From NCBI RefSeq assembly GCF_020882245.1, contig NC_083600.1, positions 14,322,001-14,386,000 of the forward strand: 64,000 nucleotides of DNA, read 5' to 3'. Positions 9,913 through 23,000 of this stretch are shown in pieces. The position numbers and the translations under genes are program-made. Origin of the DNA: Rhopalosiphum padi (lineage: Eukaryota; Arthropoda; Insecta; Hemiptera; Aphididae). Positions within the stretch are counted from its first letter, which is position 1, and each line of letters opens with the position of its first letter. Under the pieces are notes generated by a model. It saw only the letters and a program-made list of their open reading frames with translations. It was not told the DNA's origin and searched no databases.

Positions 9913-12259
9913 TCATGTTGAGCTGTGATGGTATTTAAGATCTCGCTCCACATAATCACCATATTTGTTGATTTGAAGTGAGCCTAAAGCTTCTTCAGTA
10001 TGTGGTTTAAATTTAGTGAATTGGTCATGAACACTGAAATACACATACAAATATACATTTTAGTAAAGATTAATTTTTATAAATTTAAATAAACATACAA
10101 ATTATTGACATGGTCGTGCTTCACAGAAGAAGGAGCTCCTGTATCTTGTATAATCTGTAAATAATATTTATAAATTAATTATTTTCATAAATATTTAAAT
10201 TGTTAAGTTCACTTACTTCACCCATTGAATCATGATGTTTATGAGCTCCATGGCGTCCAAATGTAGGTGGACGATTATACCCTGATGTTCTGAATAGGTA
10301 CATAAAAATAATTAATTTCTATTTAAAATCTACATTGAATATAATTTTACCTATTTCCAGTATTGTCATGATTTTGATCAACTAGGTATAAATTAACATT
10401 ATATGATTATTTTTTATTATTATTCGATAAAGTTGATTAAAAATAGGTAATTTGTAAATATAAATATAGAACTCTTACATTCATCAAAGAATTCCTCATA
10501 AATAACAAAATTGTTTCCCTGGTTTACTAATTTGGATAGATGGAAATTTTTCCACATAAACTGCAATAAAGTAGTAGTTGGAGTATCAATAACCAATTGC
10601 TTAACATCCAATTTCATATCCTATATAATTATATAAATATAAGATTATAATTTTAATTCAATTAATATTTAAGAAAATTTGTAATTTATCAATTAATTAT
10701 AATAATAATTATAATTATTTTTGATTTTTTAATAACAATAATAACACAGTTAGTGAGGATAGTGTTACCTGTAACATGTATTCAATCAATCGTTTTCCGT
10801 AACCTTGACGCTGTTTAGACTCATGGATGTAAAAATCCAACAAACAATAAACCATGGTTTCTGAACGAGTACCATTTTTGTTGTAAAGGTACAACTTTTT
10901 CCATCCCATTTTCAAAATTCCAACAACAACAAAATTACTATACAGTAAACAAATACAATGAAATCAATCTTACGGAAATAGTTAAGTTTAATTTAAATAC
11001 CAAATTAGTTGTTTAATATTTAACCTAAGTGGAAAATAGTACCCTAACATCAAGCAAGGTAGTCTAGTTTTCCTTGATATCATATTTAACAAAAAATATC
11101 TTACATAGGTGTATTTTGTTCAGTCATCATGTAAATAACATTATCAGAATTGATGAGCTTGTTGGCACTGGTAATCGGCAACTCTAATTCTTGAGCCACA
11201 GCCGACATTTTACCAATCTCGTCAATTATCAATCGTAATTTGTTTTTCAAACTGTAAAAATATACAAAAATCACATGAGAGTAAAATATAGGTATAATAT
11301 TAGATATAACACATTCATAACTTGTGGAGAGTTCTTGTCAAGCAATTCAGAAAATTGAAAAAATGCCTTTTCAGTCAACAAGTGTGAGCATTTGTACCAC
11401 TCATATACATATATACTGTTTATATTTAATAGATTTGTAATTGAAGTCTGAGACAAGATATTGTTTTTAAGTGAATTCTTTTATTTTTATTTAATTAGAA
11501 TATTTTAGCTAGATACTGATATGTATTATTAAATATTATAAATACATTAATATTAGCTATCTTAAACTGTCTTCTGAATTTCCTTTTGTTAAATAATTAT
11601 TAACTAAAAAAAAATGTTTGTAGTTATTATTTAAATTTATAGTAAATATCTACAGGTTTTACTTTCTTAAAAAACATTGTAAAAGTAGGTTTAGTACTAA
11701 AGCATAAGACTATAAGAGCAAACTATGTTTAGAAGAATTCATTTGACTAATATTTTTAATAGGTATTATTAGTATTAGAAAGAATTATTATTTTACTATT
11801 AGGTACCAAATTTAAAGTTAAGAATATTATTCAGAACTCCATGTTGGATTTTTATAATATTTTTATTTTAAAGCAAGTTATAAACATTTTAAATATTATA
11901 ATAGGTTAATTTACTTTAATATTAAAAATAGAGGGTAAAATTTTCCATGCTAAGAGTTAGTAAGATCATTGATTATAAATACCACATACTAGTCAACAGT
12001 TAAGACAGAATTTATTGCGGGTACGGTTTGGCCGTTCTATAATAATAAATAATAATTTTTAAATCTGAGACATAAGAGTATCTATTTTACGACCGGTTAT
12101 TACTTAGAGTTGGCTATTGGTAAATTTGTTTTGTATTCCACAAAACATTCTGGAATATTATACTCACTCGTAATTTTTCTCGTATCCCTCAGCCGTCATC
12201 GTATTGTCGATCTTCAGCACCTGTCCGACGTGGTTGTGACTATCAAATTTAAACTGCAT
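9913..12259 (-). CDS. Atat1: Alpha-tubulin N-acetyltransferase (ATAT/MEC-17), 276 aa, eight coding exons
   Basis: The enzyme acetylates a lumenal lysine (K40) of alpha-tubulin using acetyl-CoA. Minus-strand coding exons: 12259-12168, 11251-11105, 10937-10769, 10620-10479, 10381-10351, 10289-10217, 10154-10099 and 10033-9913 (831 nt, one open frame, TGA stop). Residues 1-30 carry MQFKFD, matching the family start MEFPFD, which is why this ATG was chosen. Core: LIIDEIGKMSAVAQELELPI (about 38-57, holding the glutamine at 51 equivalent to ATAT1 Gln58), then KMGWKKLYLY, then LLDFYIHESKQRQGYGKRL (112-130) with the acetyl-CoA-binding Q/R-x-x-G-x-G/A loop. Next comes LVIDTPT with Asp148, equivalent to the catalytic Asp157, and NNFVIYEEFF. 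Both key residues are present, so activity is expected. Residues 184-276 form a hydrophilic tail with GRHGAHKHHDSMGE and end in VERDLKYHHSST. This tail alone is duplicated in genes A and B. It is shorter than vertebrate ATAT1, chiefly in the tail. Confidence 0.93.
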
Positions 12260-12819
12260 GGCTACCCGTTTGTTTTCAACGAGATATCTGGAAAATTATT
12301 TGGAAAAGTCCGGTAAAGCCACAATAACAATGACAACAAAAACAATAATATAGAAAAGCTAATGGCGCCTCGAGAACAGTTGGGAACAGTTTGTTGTGCC
12401 GGGTGTAGCGAGTTTACGATATTGACTTGACCTACGACAATATATTTTATTAATATTTATGTTGCACGGGTGGTGGCAACGGACTTTGGACCGTTGTAAA
12501 CAATAAACACGGAGCACAGCGTTCCTGTGGTCGTCGTCCGAAGGGCGCAGGCTGTATATGTATAACGACCGAAAATAATAATAAACTCCCGAGCGAGACC
12601 AGATCGGAATAATAATTACCAACACTGAACACAATAACACAATATTTGCTGTAGCTGTATGTTCATATTATTGATATACCTATTTTATTATTATGTTACA
12701 TGGACGGGAGTACGGGACACGGGACATTGTTACTTACTTGTTTTTGTCGTCGTTACGTCTGATCTTGTAGCGCGTGCAGATTGTTCTGCGGATGTTGGAG
12801 ATAATGTTTTTGTTGCCAT
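12168..12819 (-). promoter_or_regulatory. 5' region of Atat: probable leader exon with an upstream ORF
   Basis: A probable first exon ends at a strong donor (ACAA|GTAAGTA, exon end 12738) and contains an ATG at 12819. The next exon has a canonical acceptor (TTTTCCAG) and would start at 12287, 28 nt before the MQFKFD start. With that splice, the 12819 ATG reads 35 codons (MATKTLSPTSAEQ...) into a TAG just before the main start, making an upstream ORF. If instead the poor acceptor-like GGGTAG just before the main ATG were used, the 12819 frame would join in frame and add 28 residues. The first option fits the family N-terminus better. The extent of the exon upstream of 12819 is not visible. Confidence 0.45.
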
Positions 12820-14373
12820 TATCACTCGACTCACTCGCGACTCACCCACGACGCGATATCAGTCGCCGAAGCCTTTTGAGTTTTGGTATGACGACAGCCG
12901 TATGTAGCAGGTGGCATTCCGTGTGTTTAAGATTTTAAGAATATAATATACAAGTATACTCTGGTAGACGAATTCCCGAAAAATACTATCGTATAATATC
13001 ATTGGTAGTACACTCGTAAGGAAAATGAATGTAATTTTTTGATATTTCTAGTTTGATTTAATAGTGGCGGTGGCTTACTGCTAGCTGAATATTAGTGTAC
13101 CTAACTACCTAAGTACCTTGTACCTTTAAGTACAATTATATAGTTTAAAAACTGCTAACTACTAAATTAATATAAGAACCAGTAAGTAACCACTAACGAA
13201 ATAAATAGGTACTCGTACTTTAAAGCTCTGCAAAATCCAGATTATTGCGATTTAGCAGTATAGCATTAGGTATATTATAGCAAATTCATAAGACGAATTT
13301 ATTTCGAATATGAAAATTATAATATCAAATATGATTAGATTATTCGATATGTTATGAATACATGAAAATGGTGTATATTCGTAGGCGGAAATTCGATTGA
13401 ATTTTAGTGGGGGCTATATTTGGCAATATTGTTGCAAAATAGATACCTATTAAATAATTTGAAAAATGTTAAATAATATTTTTTTATTTTTTTTTTTTTG
13501 GGGGGGGGGGGGCTTGTATTATTATTACAAATCATAAAATGAATTGACTTTTTATTTTGCATTTTTAAATTTGTATGCACGTACAATCGTCGGGAAAAGT
13601 CATAACTAGAAAACATTCAAAAATATTTTTTTAAATAAATTTAGGTCGTAGTTTGTTGACTTGTTGTATCTGACTCGTACGTCTGTTTACGATAGTTTCT
13701 TTGTTGTTTAAGAATTAACCTTTTTATTGACAATATCCGATATCGACAATATTGTATAATTGTGGTAATACCTAATGACAACTAGATTCTAAATTGTACT
13801 TTGTACGATGAAAAGAAAACGTTCGTTAATCACAGTTAACTAATCGCGTATAGGGACGCGTTATTAACTCAGTATAAAGTGCCAGTTTTTTTTTATAAAT
13901 TATAAATCATAATCAATTTGTTTTTTTTACGATTTTTAATATGTACCTACTTAATTTTAAATTTATATTTTAATAATTATAATATACTTTATGCGTTTCA
14001 AAAACAAAATAAAAAATTAGCTACATATTTTTAAGCATATTTTGATGATTTTGACTCATATTTCGATAATTTTAAGTGCAACAAGTCCCGAGCCCTATAA
14101 TAATCAATAACATCCTTTAATCATTAAAGTTTAATGGTATTAAGTCTTGTACCTAGTTAGTAGTTATAGTAGCCAGTAGGTACTCCGGAGTCCGGGTAGG
14201 TACTTGTTTGTTGTTTACTTTTTTGCTACCTTCTGAGATCGATACTAGGACATGTTGGCGAATTAATTTTGGTCGAAATGCCTTTTGAATAGTTGTAAAA
14301 CTTTTTGCTAGAACTTTTGAAATAATGATTAATGGTTGTATAATTACTTAAATAGATCATTCTGTATATAGGT
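12820..14373. other. Intergenic region upstream of Atat
   Basis: Presumed to include the Atat promoter close to 12820-12910, where the sequence is locally CG-richer. The rest is AT-rich. A run of 13 G (13500-13512) behind a T run, with a TAGGCGGAAATTCG word at 13382, looks like a decayed terminal piece of the G-run hAT elements seen at 3.9 kb, but the partner end was not found. No gene seen. Confidence 0.4.
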
Positions 14374-14533
14374 CAGTGGTCGGCAACCGGCGGCCCGCGC
14401 TGCTATTGTATATACGGACCGCTTTAAATTTTAAAATGACAACATTTTAAAAAATTTTTATTTTTATCCGACTCGCGAACTTTTTTTAATTCGTAAATAT
14501 GGCCCGAGAGTCCAAAAAGGTTACCGGTCACTG
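14374..14533. mobile_element. Short hAT-like MITE
   Basis: The left end CAGTGGTCGGCAACCGG and the right end GGTTACCGGTCACTG form an imperfect inverted repeat, with further complementary sequence inside (CGGCCCGCG against GGCCCGAGAG). The CAGTGGTCGGCAACC-type terminus is a common hAT MITE signature. The flanking 8-mers (ATATAGGT, CTGTAGAT) match at only five of eight positions, so the target-site duplication is weak or decayed. Confidence 0.6.
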
Positions 14534-17500
14534 CTGTAGATCATTGCGTTGTTACTTTATTAGAATAATATTTTTCTGGTTAGTAGCATACTAGGTACAA
14601 TTCAAGTAGTTACCTGTTATTATTTATTAAGCAATCGGGCGTAGAATAATAAAATATATCATAGTCCTTTAATATGATTTTTCATAGTCAAAATCAGGCA
14701 CTACCTACACTAATTTGAATTTAAAATTTTGCGTTACGTCTCACTTTGTGGTTCAAAAAGTTAATTTATGTTTAAAGTGTTTAAACTCACGTATTATATT
14801 TTATAGACACGCCTGGTTGCTAAATATTCAAATCGGAACTAAGTTTTTAAATTGTAAATACAAATAGTTTTGTCTATAATAGGGCAGAAACCGAGCAGCT
14901 ATAATACCTTGGGATGGCCCTGTCTCTATACTACATACATATTAACATAATGTAAACATCTGCACCAAATAATAACATTGATGATTGTTTTAAGTAATGT
15001 GCTGTGACATATTATTATCATATTCATATATGTATTATGTATATGTATTATGTAATATGTATATATTGTATATACAATCGTTTTCTTTTAATGTCAAAAC
15101 ATAAAATTATACAAATGCTCAAAACAATGAAATATGCAGATGGACAATAGTAGCGTCGCTTATATAGAAATTTGATCATGAAGGTAATTCATGTCATATT
15201 AATTATTATTTATTATCCAATATCCATACATTTATAGGTATATATAAGTCATGCAGACATAAAGCTTACATAAAATATGTAAAAGTGTATTTACCTATTG
15301 GAACAAGTGTTTGATTGATTTATCTGGAGTACCTATATAATTTTGAGTAGTGCCTGTATTATCATGTTTCCTATTTATTAATGAATTCACTATTGATTAT
15401 AAATATAATAGTGAAAATAGCTAAAAATTTAAATGTAATATAAATTTTTTTGGATTTGAGTTAAAACAGTTATTTTTTAAGTAAAAAACAAATATAGAAG
15501 CTATTATACTTATTTGTTTAAAGATTAATTCTATCATAATTGTCTAATATTTAAAAATACAATGAATGCAAATATTTTTTGTGATTTAATAATTTGTTAA
15601 TAAAAATATATGATAAGTGTTACCTATGGTGATAAAAATGTACATATTTTTTCAAAAAAGTAAAACTTTTTTTTGTACATTTTTAAGGAATTAGGAAGTG
15701 ATTTAGAAATCAAAATTTAAATAAGTAGTTTCTAAGCTATATATTACATTTTGTATACAAATATAATTAAGGACATATTCAGGATATTTTTTTTTACACG
15801 GAGTTTTATTAGCTCAGAAACAACTCATTTGAAATTTATTTGAATTTTATTTTATTTGCGAAAATATTATTTTCAAAAAAAACATCAGCAAATATTCAGT
15901 AAAAAAGGTGATTTTCATTTGAAAAAAAATTATTCGTACTATCACAGGACACTTCAGAATTAGTATTTTTTAAAAATAGTCCTTTAGTATACCTACTTAA
16001 AAATTCCAAAAATTAGAATTTGAATAAATTTTTGACTGGTGGAAAATAATAATGAGTATGCTTGAAGAATATACATATAGGTAGGTACTTTTAAATATGT
16101 ATTATTGAGTATGGACATTGGACACAATGACATAAATAGTGTACCTATAAAAAATATTTTTATTTAGAAATAAAATATAAAACAAGCAATATAATATACA
16201 TTAATGCATATAAATAATAACAGTGATAATTTAAAGGCTGATATAATTAAAACCATAATTATAAATTAACCTTATTGTTTTCATGAAAATAAAATAATAC
16301 ATTTTAAAAGAATTCATTAATATACTTATTTATTCATTCAAAAAGTATCTACTTAATTTATATTTTTACTATTCAATTCGCTATAGGTCTTATTGTATAC
16401 TAAATATGTGTACGATTAACATAAAACCTTACGAGATTTACTCATCTTATACAATTTAATACATTTTAATAACAAAGCTTGAATCTATTTTATTGTTTTT
16501 AAAATCGTATGTAGGTTTATTACAATTAATTAATAATAGGTAATAGTTACACATTTTACAATACCTTAACCTTATATTACTATTTTGTTATTATATACAT
16601 AAATTTAAAAATAATATCCATTACAATGATACAATGTGTCAGTAGTTAGTGTAATTACCTACAAACGTCAAACCTATTTATTTAAGTGAAATGTTCTGTA
16701 TTTAAAGCTGTGTTATTGATTCCTGTATTTGCATGTTATTTAAATGGCAGAGGAATAGAGGATAGTCAGAATAACTGACACTAAGTGTTAGACATTAAAA
16801 AGAGTTATTTATTCTATAGCTATTTATGGTTTGAAGAAGTTTTGGCATATTTACCAAACAATAATATAAATTCAAGTTGACAGCGCAAGATTATTTTATG
16901 GCATAATTTGTAAAACTAAGGTCTTCTGAATATAAATTCACAAAAAGTTCATAATATTTAGAGAAGTCGTAGTTTTAAAAATAAACGAGTAGGTACACAG
17001 CTTATATTACAATTTACTTACATTGTATTTCTGAAACAATTTTTTTATTGTAAATATAAATTACTCGAATGAAAAATTGTTTTCTATAGATATTATATGG
17101 GTGTTTAATAACAGGTACTTTATTTTTAAAAGCTATAAAATTGCTTTTTAAAAGCATACAAGGTAAGATTAAAAGTTAAATTTGACTATTGCGTATTTGG
17201 TTTTAATTTGAAGTTATTGAAAAAAAAATTATAAACGAAGTAAATAAAAATATATTTTACTATATTTTTAAAATTGTATAATTGTTAATTAAAATATTGT
17301 TTGCGCTAATATTTAAAATAATTGATGTAAATGATTCAATTTAAATATGAAATATTGTAATAAAACTACGGTACTGCACACACATACATAGGTACATGCA
17401 TTGTAATGTGATTAGATTATATCTAACGATTCAGATACATTTAATTGAAATTTACTGCGTATGCGGTTATGGATTATCCGTATCTGACTATATTATAATA

Positions 17501-18599
17501 TATACATTTAAGCGAATTATATACAATATATACATATATACAATATGACGAACTACCAGAAAGCGTACAGTATATAGTTAACTATACAATGGCCTTAAGA
17601 ATCAATAAATACTTTCACTCAAGATGGAATTATTATGCCTATAGTAGGAGGTAAATATATCCAGTATATATGTACATAATATAGTTATCCGTTCATTTAC
17701 AAAACATCTGTCGACAAAACAGAATCTGAAATGATTAATTTCAATTTTTTTTTTATCTGAGTAAATTGGTTGTTATTTACTTTTCCCTTAAATATAACTA
17801 CGTTCATCCGTTTAACAGGTATTTTTTTCTCAAAAATCTTTCAGGATCGATTTTCCGGTAACCTATAACAGGTATTTATGTCAGAAAACTGAATAGGAAA
17901 CTGCAGGATTCTGTGGTTTTATTACCTATATTATAGTTTTTCGCGGCCGTAAAAATGTGAAACATATTATGTTTATATAAATGCCATCACAACTAGCTTT
18001 AACTCCGCATTTAAATAACGTAGTAGGTATATTGTATATACTCAGAAATCAGAATGTACCAAATATTACAAGGAAACGGTTTGCACTCAATTCATCATCT
18101 AAAATGTCATACAAAGAATTGTAAAAGTGTAATATTATATCACCTGCATTGCTACGTACCTATTATAATAAATACAAATACAACTCGGGGACGGCTTGGC
18201 GAATACATTGGAAAACTTTGTGAAAAATGATTTTGTGGGGCTTATTTTGCAATGTTATATTTAAAAGTTATTTTTTTACTTCAGTAGTAATGTGATTTTA
18301 TGCTCATCAATAAATCTGAATCTTATTGGATTAATACATAAAAACAATGTGTCTAATCAATAATCATTAACCAATTTATATCGTATAAAAAATTATAAAA
18401 TTAGTATAGTATTACCTATTTACCTATAATATATATATTAACTAACTGATTAATTATTATTGAAGATATTAACTTAAAAGTATGCAATTTCCATTAATGA
18501 ATACTTAATTCTTTCACAAACTAACTACGGCAGAGATCTGTGTGCCACTCTATTCAAGTCGGCCTATATGTATTAGAGTAGGCACAAGGCTGTTAGTTA
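14534..18599. other. AT-rich non-coding DNA with one interspersed repeat copy
   Basis: No open frame with protein-like features. The block 15830-16071 contains a copy of a diverged interspersed repeat (core AAAATTCCAAAAATTAGAAT near 16000) that recurs near 54.4 and 59.9 kb. A weak LINE-like peptide (SIAIYGLKKFW) near 16805-16850 was not firm enough to call. Confidence 0.45.
15830..16071 (+). repeat. Diverged interspersed repeat, copy 1
   Basis: Shares with the 54.3-kb and 59.8-kb copies an ordered set of words: CATTTGAAAAA, then a CACAGGACACT-type word, then AAAAATTCCAAAAATTAGAA, then GAGTATGCTT. No coding capacity is seen. Probably a MITE or an internal part of a DNA transposon. Confidence 0.5.
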
Positions 18600-19027
18600 A
18601 GTATTAGAAATTAAGAAATTTAGAGTTGTATATCAAACATTAATAGAATCCATAACTAAATATGATATGTCTATATGAGGAGATACGTTATGAAACAACT
18701 ATGATAATCTACTAAAAAAAAATACAAAATAAATCACTAAAAAATATTTTTAAACAACTCAAGATACTACTATGTAAAAAAAAAAAAAAAAATAATTTAC
18801 AAATTTCGGTTCTTTGTATAGTTAAAAATAATCGTATTTTAAAAATTGAACACGAATATAATACTAGGAAAATATTTAACATCAAAATACCAACCATGCA
18901 CAAAAAGTTAACTCAAACCCCATACTTATTACATATTCGTCCAACAATTTACAACAAATTACCATTTGAAATGAACCACAGTAACTCTTTCAAAATTCTT
19001 AAAAAAATATATATACTTTGGCTATTA
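18600..19027 (+). pseudogene. Dead LINE reverse transcriptase, C-terminal fragment
   Basis: Plus-strand reading with several stops gives RVVYQTLIESITKYDMSIWG near 18620-18680, corresponding to the 'Y.aliqSil.YGi..WG' block after the catalytic domain of Jockey/CR1-like reverse transcriptases. Further on it gives EYNTRKIFNIKIPTMHKK and RPTIYNKLPFEMNHSNSF (18850-19000), matching the '.hnTR....' and 'g..lyN.LP.eik....f' blocks. A poly-A run (18776-18792) and in-frame stops interrupt it. It is different from the LINE at 4.96-5.6 kb. Confidence 0.7.
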
Positions 19028-20009
19028 TAAGAACGAAATATATATATATATATATACTGCAGTATTTTATTGCATTGATTCTAGTACTTATTTATATTTT
19101 TAGGTTTTGTAGCTTTATATTGTATTCTTTTACTGTATAAATATATATATATATAATGTTAATATGTTATACATTAGGTATATATGAATAATAAATATAT
19201 ATTTCATTACATTAATATATTAGTTATACGAGAAAAATGTATTGTAATGTATTATTAATTTATCTATTTATCGAATTTGTATTTAAAATTGTGAACTTCT
19301 GGACCCCCACACAAAAATTATCAATAGTGCACATTATCTTCTTAAAAAATAAAAATAATTATAATAAAAACAAAATTAATATATATGTTTAAATTGTGTA
19401 TAATATTTTTACGAATTTTCATCGTTTGTTCCTCGAAAATTCCCGCTCGTTTACAATGCAGTAGATATTGTAAAATATAATTATATACCACTCACCGCCA
19501 CATGTATCGTGCCACATCGGAGTTTTTTTTAATGGTCAAAAGAAGATTTAAAGAAATAATAAGTCAGTGGTTAATAACACGGCGAATTCCTTTGGGAAGC
19601 GATTTTTTTCCCAGGTCGAATATTAAAAACAATCACGTATATATATGCGTATTGTATAGTAGTATACGAGTATATATATATATATTATATGTGTGTATAG
19701 ATAAGTGCGCGCGCTTTTTTTTCTTATAAATTATCAATTCAAGTCATGCTCAAGGCTAGGGGGTTGTTCGAGAGATGTTTTATAGGCCCGCGTATTTTTC
19801 CATGAAGTCTACGAACGCGCATAAAATATACTTGACAACGACAGACAGTTGGTCGCTAAGCATCGCCATATTTGACGGAAGAAGGAAAAAAATGTTAATA
19901 AAAAAAAAATAATAATAATAATAAAATAAATAAATAAAATAAAAATCGCACTAGGCAAGACACATCACCGGTAGACTTACCGTCGTCTCACTGCCACAGC
20001 AATATATAC

Positions 20010-20050
<41 letters not shown>

Positions 20051-23000
20051 GTACGACTGTACGAGTAAGAATTCGCGTCAACTTCGCAATCTATATATCC
20101 TTGCTAATGATGAATTATTAATTAGTCGCACACCGTATGTTAGAATTAGTTGAGTTCTCTTCTTTATCATTATTATTATTTTTTTTTTCATCATCTGATC
20201 CGACGCGGACAAGCTGTCTGGTGGAAATGATTTCTGGAAAATCATATGTACCTAGGTATAATATAATATATATATATATTTATATACACACACACACACA
20301 CACATATTATACAGATAGTACTATGTGATGCGGACAACTTGTAAATCCACAACTGAATGTCACGTCAGCAACGACGAGGTCATTTTATGGGTATCGTGTA
20401 CCTACAATGATAATAATAATATGTATAATATTGTTACACGGACTTTGATACCTATATATATAATATTATATATTATATAAATAAAGAAAGGGTTATTTTA
20501 TTAGGCATTATTAGTTCACCAAAGTGACCGTGATTTATCTATACATAATATTTATAAGTAAAAATCACAAAAATAAAGTTTCATAATTAAGCGTTTAATA
20601 TGCCATAATATGAGATAGTAAACAATAGGTGAGCATATTATTTTTTGTTATCTTTGTAATATATTATTATTTATTAATTATTACATACGGCGCAGCTTAC
20701 TACAGCGTATATTATTTAAATGCCCTTTTTGATAATTTTATTAAAATTAATTTGCAAAATACTAAGGGTGCCGCTTCCCCACCCCCAAATTATGCCTATG
20801 ATCTAACCAAAATAACAGGTTCAGAATATCCCTCTTAATAATTTATGATAATTGATATAGGTATATTTATAAATTTTACAATATTAGTTTCGACAATAAA
20901 TTTAAGTAGGTAAGAATTATTATAGGTATAATATTATCATGATCATGTGATATAGACCATGTACCTAGTTATCTAATTGTCTCCTTACACCAGTTTTTAT
21001 AAAAATCCAACATTTCAACACCAAATTTACTCATTATATTTCTTATTTATTAATTTTTATTAAAATATTGTCCTAGTCCTACTTTCACACGTGTTACGTA
21101 CATTTTTGTGATAAGTGACAATTAACAATATTACTGTCGTCGAAGAAAGAATATAACGATATGTTGTATTATAATAAATTGTACAAACAGAAATATATAT
21201 GTGCTATTATTTTATTGTAATTGTCCAATAAGTAAGACTGTAAATATATTTTTACAATAAGTTTAAATTATTCTTATTAGGTTAATACAGAATAAAGTAA
21301 AATGTAATAAACTAAATTAAAATCTGAACTTCTTGAAAATATTATTTAGATGTGTTTACAATAATATTTTATGTATAATAGGTACTAAGAGAGTGATTAA
21401 TAGAATAATAATTCAATATACTATATTATACGTTGTATACCTACAACTGGCTACAACCTACGTCCTACTACGCAGTAGTTATAGTATATTTCAATATTTC
21501 TAATCGTATAATATAATATACTCGTATTATATATAATTAATAATGTTTACTGTTAATAGCTTTATGCGCATATAGTTTGTAAATATAATCGTTATAATGT
21601 ATAAGCGTAAAGTCCTATATTAAAATATGAAGAAAGTATTTATTATTTTATATACTACAGCTGACTGCCGAGTGTCTAGTCGTGTTTTCACTGTGAATAG
21701 TAATATTTTTTTAGTTTTAGTAAATACTCAAAATAAAAATAAAAATGTTTTACCGTCATTAAAATTTACAATTTATATACAATTTACTTTAAAAATCTAT
21801 TCAGGTGCGTATGGACGTGCGAACTACGAAGACGGCCATCACCATTCTGTTTATTGTAATTTGTTATAAGTAGATATTTCAGTATACGCAAAAGAGGCCA
21901 TGGAAAAGGAGTTGAAAATTATATTTGTATATATTCTCTTTATTTATCGTTTTTAGGAAGATAATACATAAATATATACATATACTATATTACTGTACAC
22001 GATACACACACACGTGTTATTATTATTTAAGCAATAAGCCCACATCGTAATAAATGGCAAATTTGTACAGTTGTATAATGCTTATATATATATATAATGT
22101 ATATATATATATTATATATAATGCTATACCTGCGTAGTACGTATACACAACTTTTACATTAATATATTTGTTTTCTTTTTGTTAAAAGAATTCGATTTCT
22201 TCTATACGTTGTTACACGAAATTGGCTTGATCGTCAAAAAAAAAAAAAGGAAAAAAGTAGGTTAAAGCGAGTTATTTTAGACCCAAGATTGGGAAATATA
22301 AGTTCACATCAGTCATGGCAAATGGCCATAAATTCCAGAGGTTTGAATATTATCCCAAACGAACAGCTCAATAGCAGAGACGATAGTTTTTAAATACAGA
22401 TCAAGACTTAAACGAATACGATAATTTTATACTCTAATACTCATACCTATATCAGTAAGCCAATAACTATTATGTTTTTAAGTTATCACTTGTCAATGAT
22501 TATGATATATTCGATGTTCAAAAGAGTAATAATCAATGTGTACATCTATGGTATATACAAACATCCATATTTAATATGTATGTGTTTAAAAAGTATGTAC
22601 ACACGATTAAACGTCTCCAATCGTTAGAAAAACGTATTAGATATACATACTTTATTTTCAAATAATTATTATTCCGAACTCCGAAGCTACCATTGTAACA
22701 GCCACTCGTTTTTGTATACCACCTTCGCAGACGCCTATAGTACATACCAATACTAGCAATACCCATAGTCGAAATTTAAGGGGCTTGGGTGTGTTTAGCA
22801 CCAGCAAATTGTTTCATGTTAATTTAGTTTTTAATGGTAACAGCTATCCATAACCTCAAGATAACATTATAAAAAAAGATAGAGGAGCTTAAGCACCCTC
22901 AGTTTTGTTATTGAAATTGCGCCCCTGGCAATACTTATTAGTTAGATATATTGTATATTTTATGGGAATGTTTAACAACTAACATAAATCACGCGAGATA

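Noticed and set aside
16740..16930. LINE-like peptide SIAIYGLKKFW
   Set aside because: A single short block with frame breaks; not enough to call a reverse transcriptase remnant.
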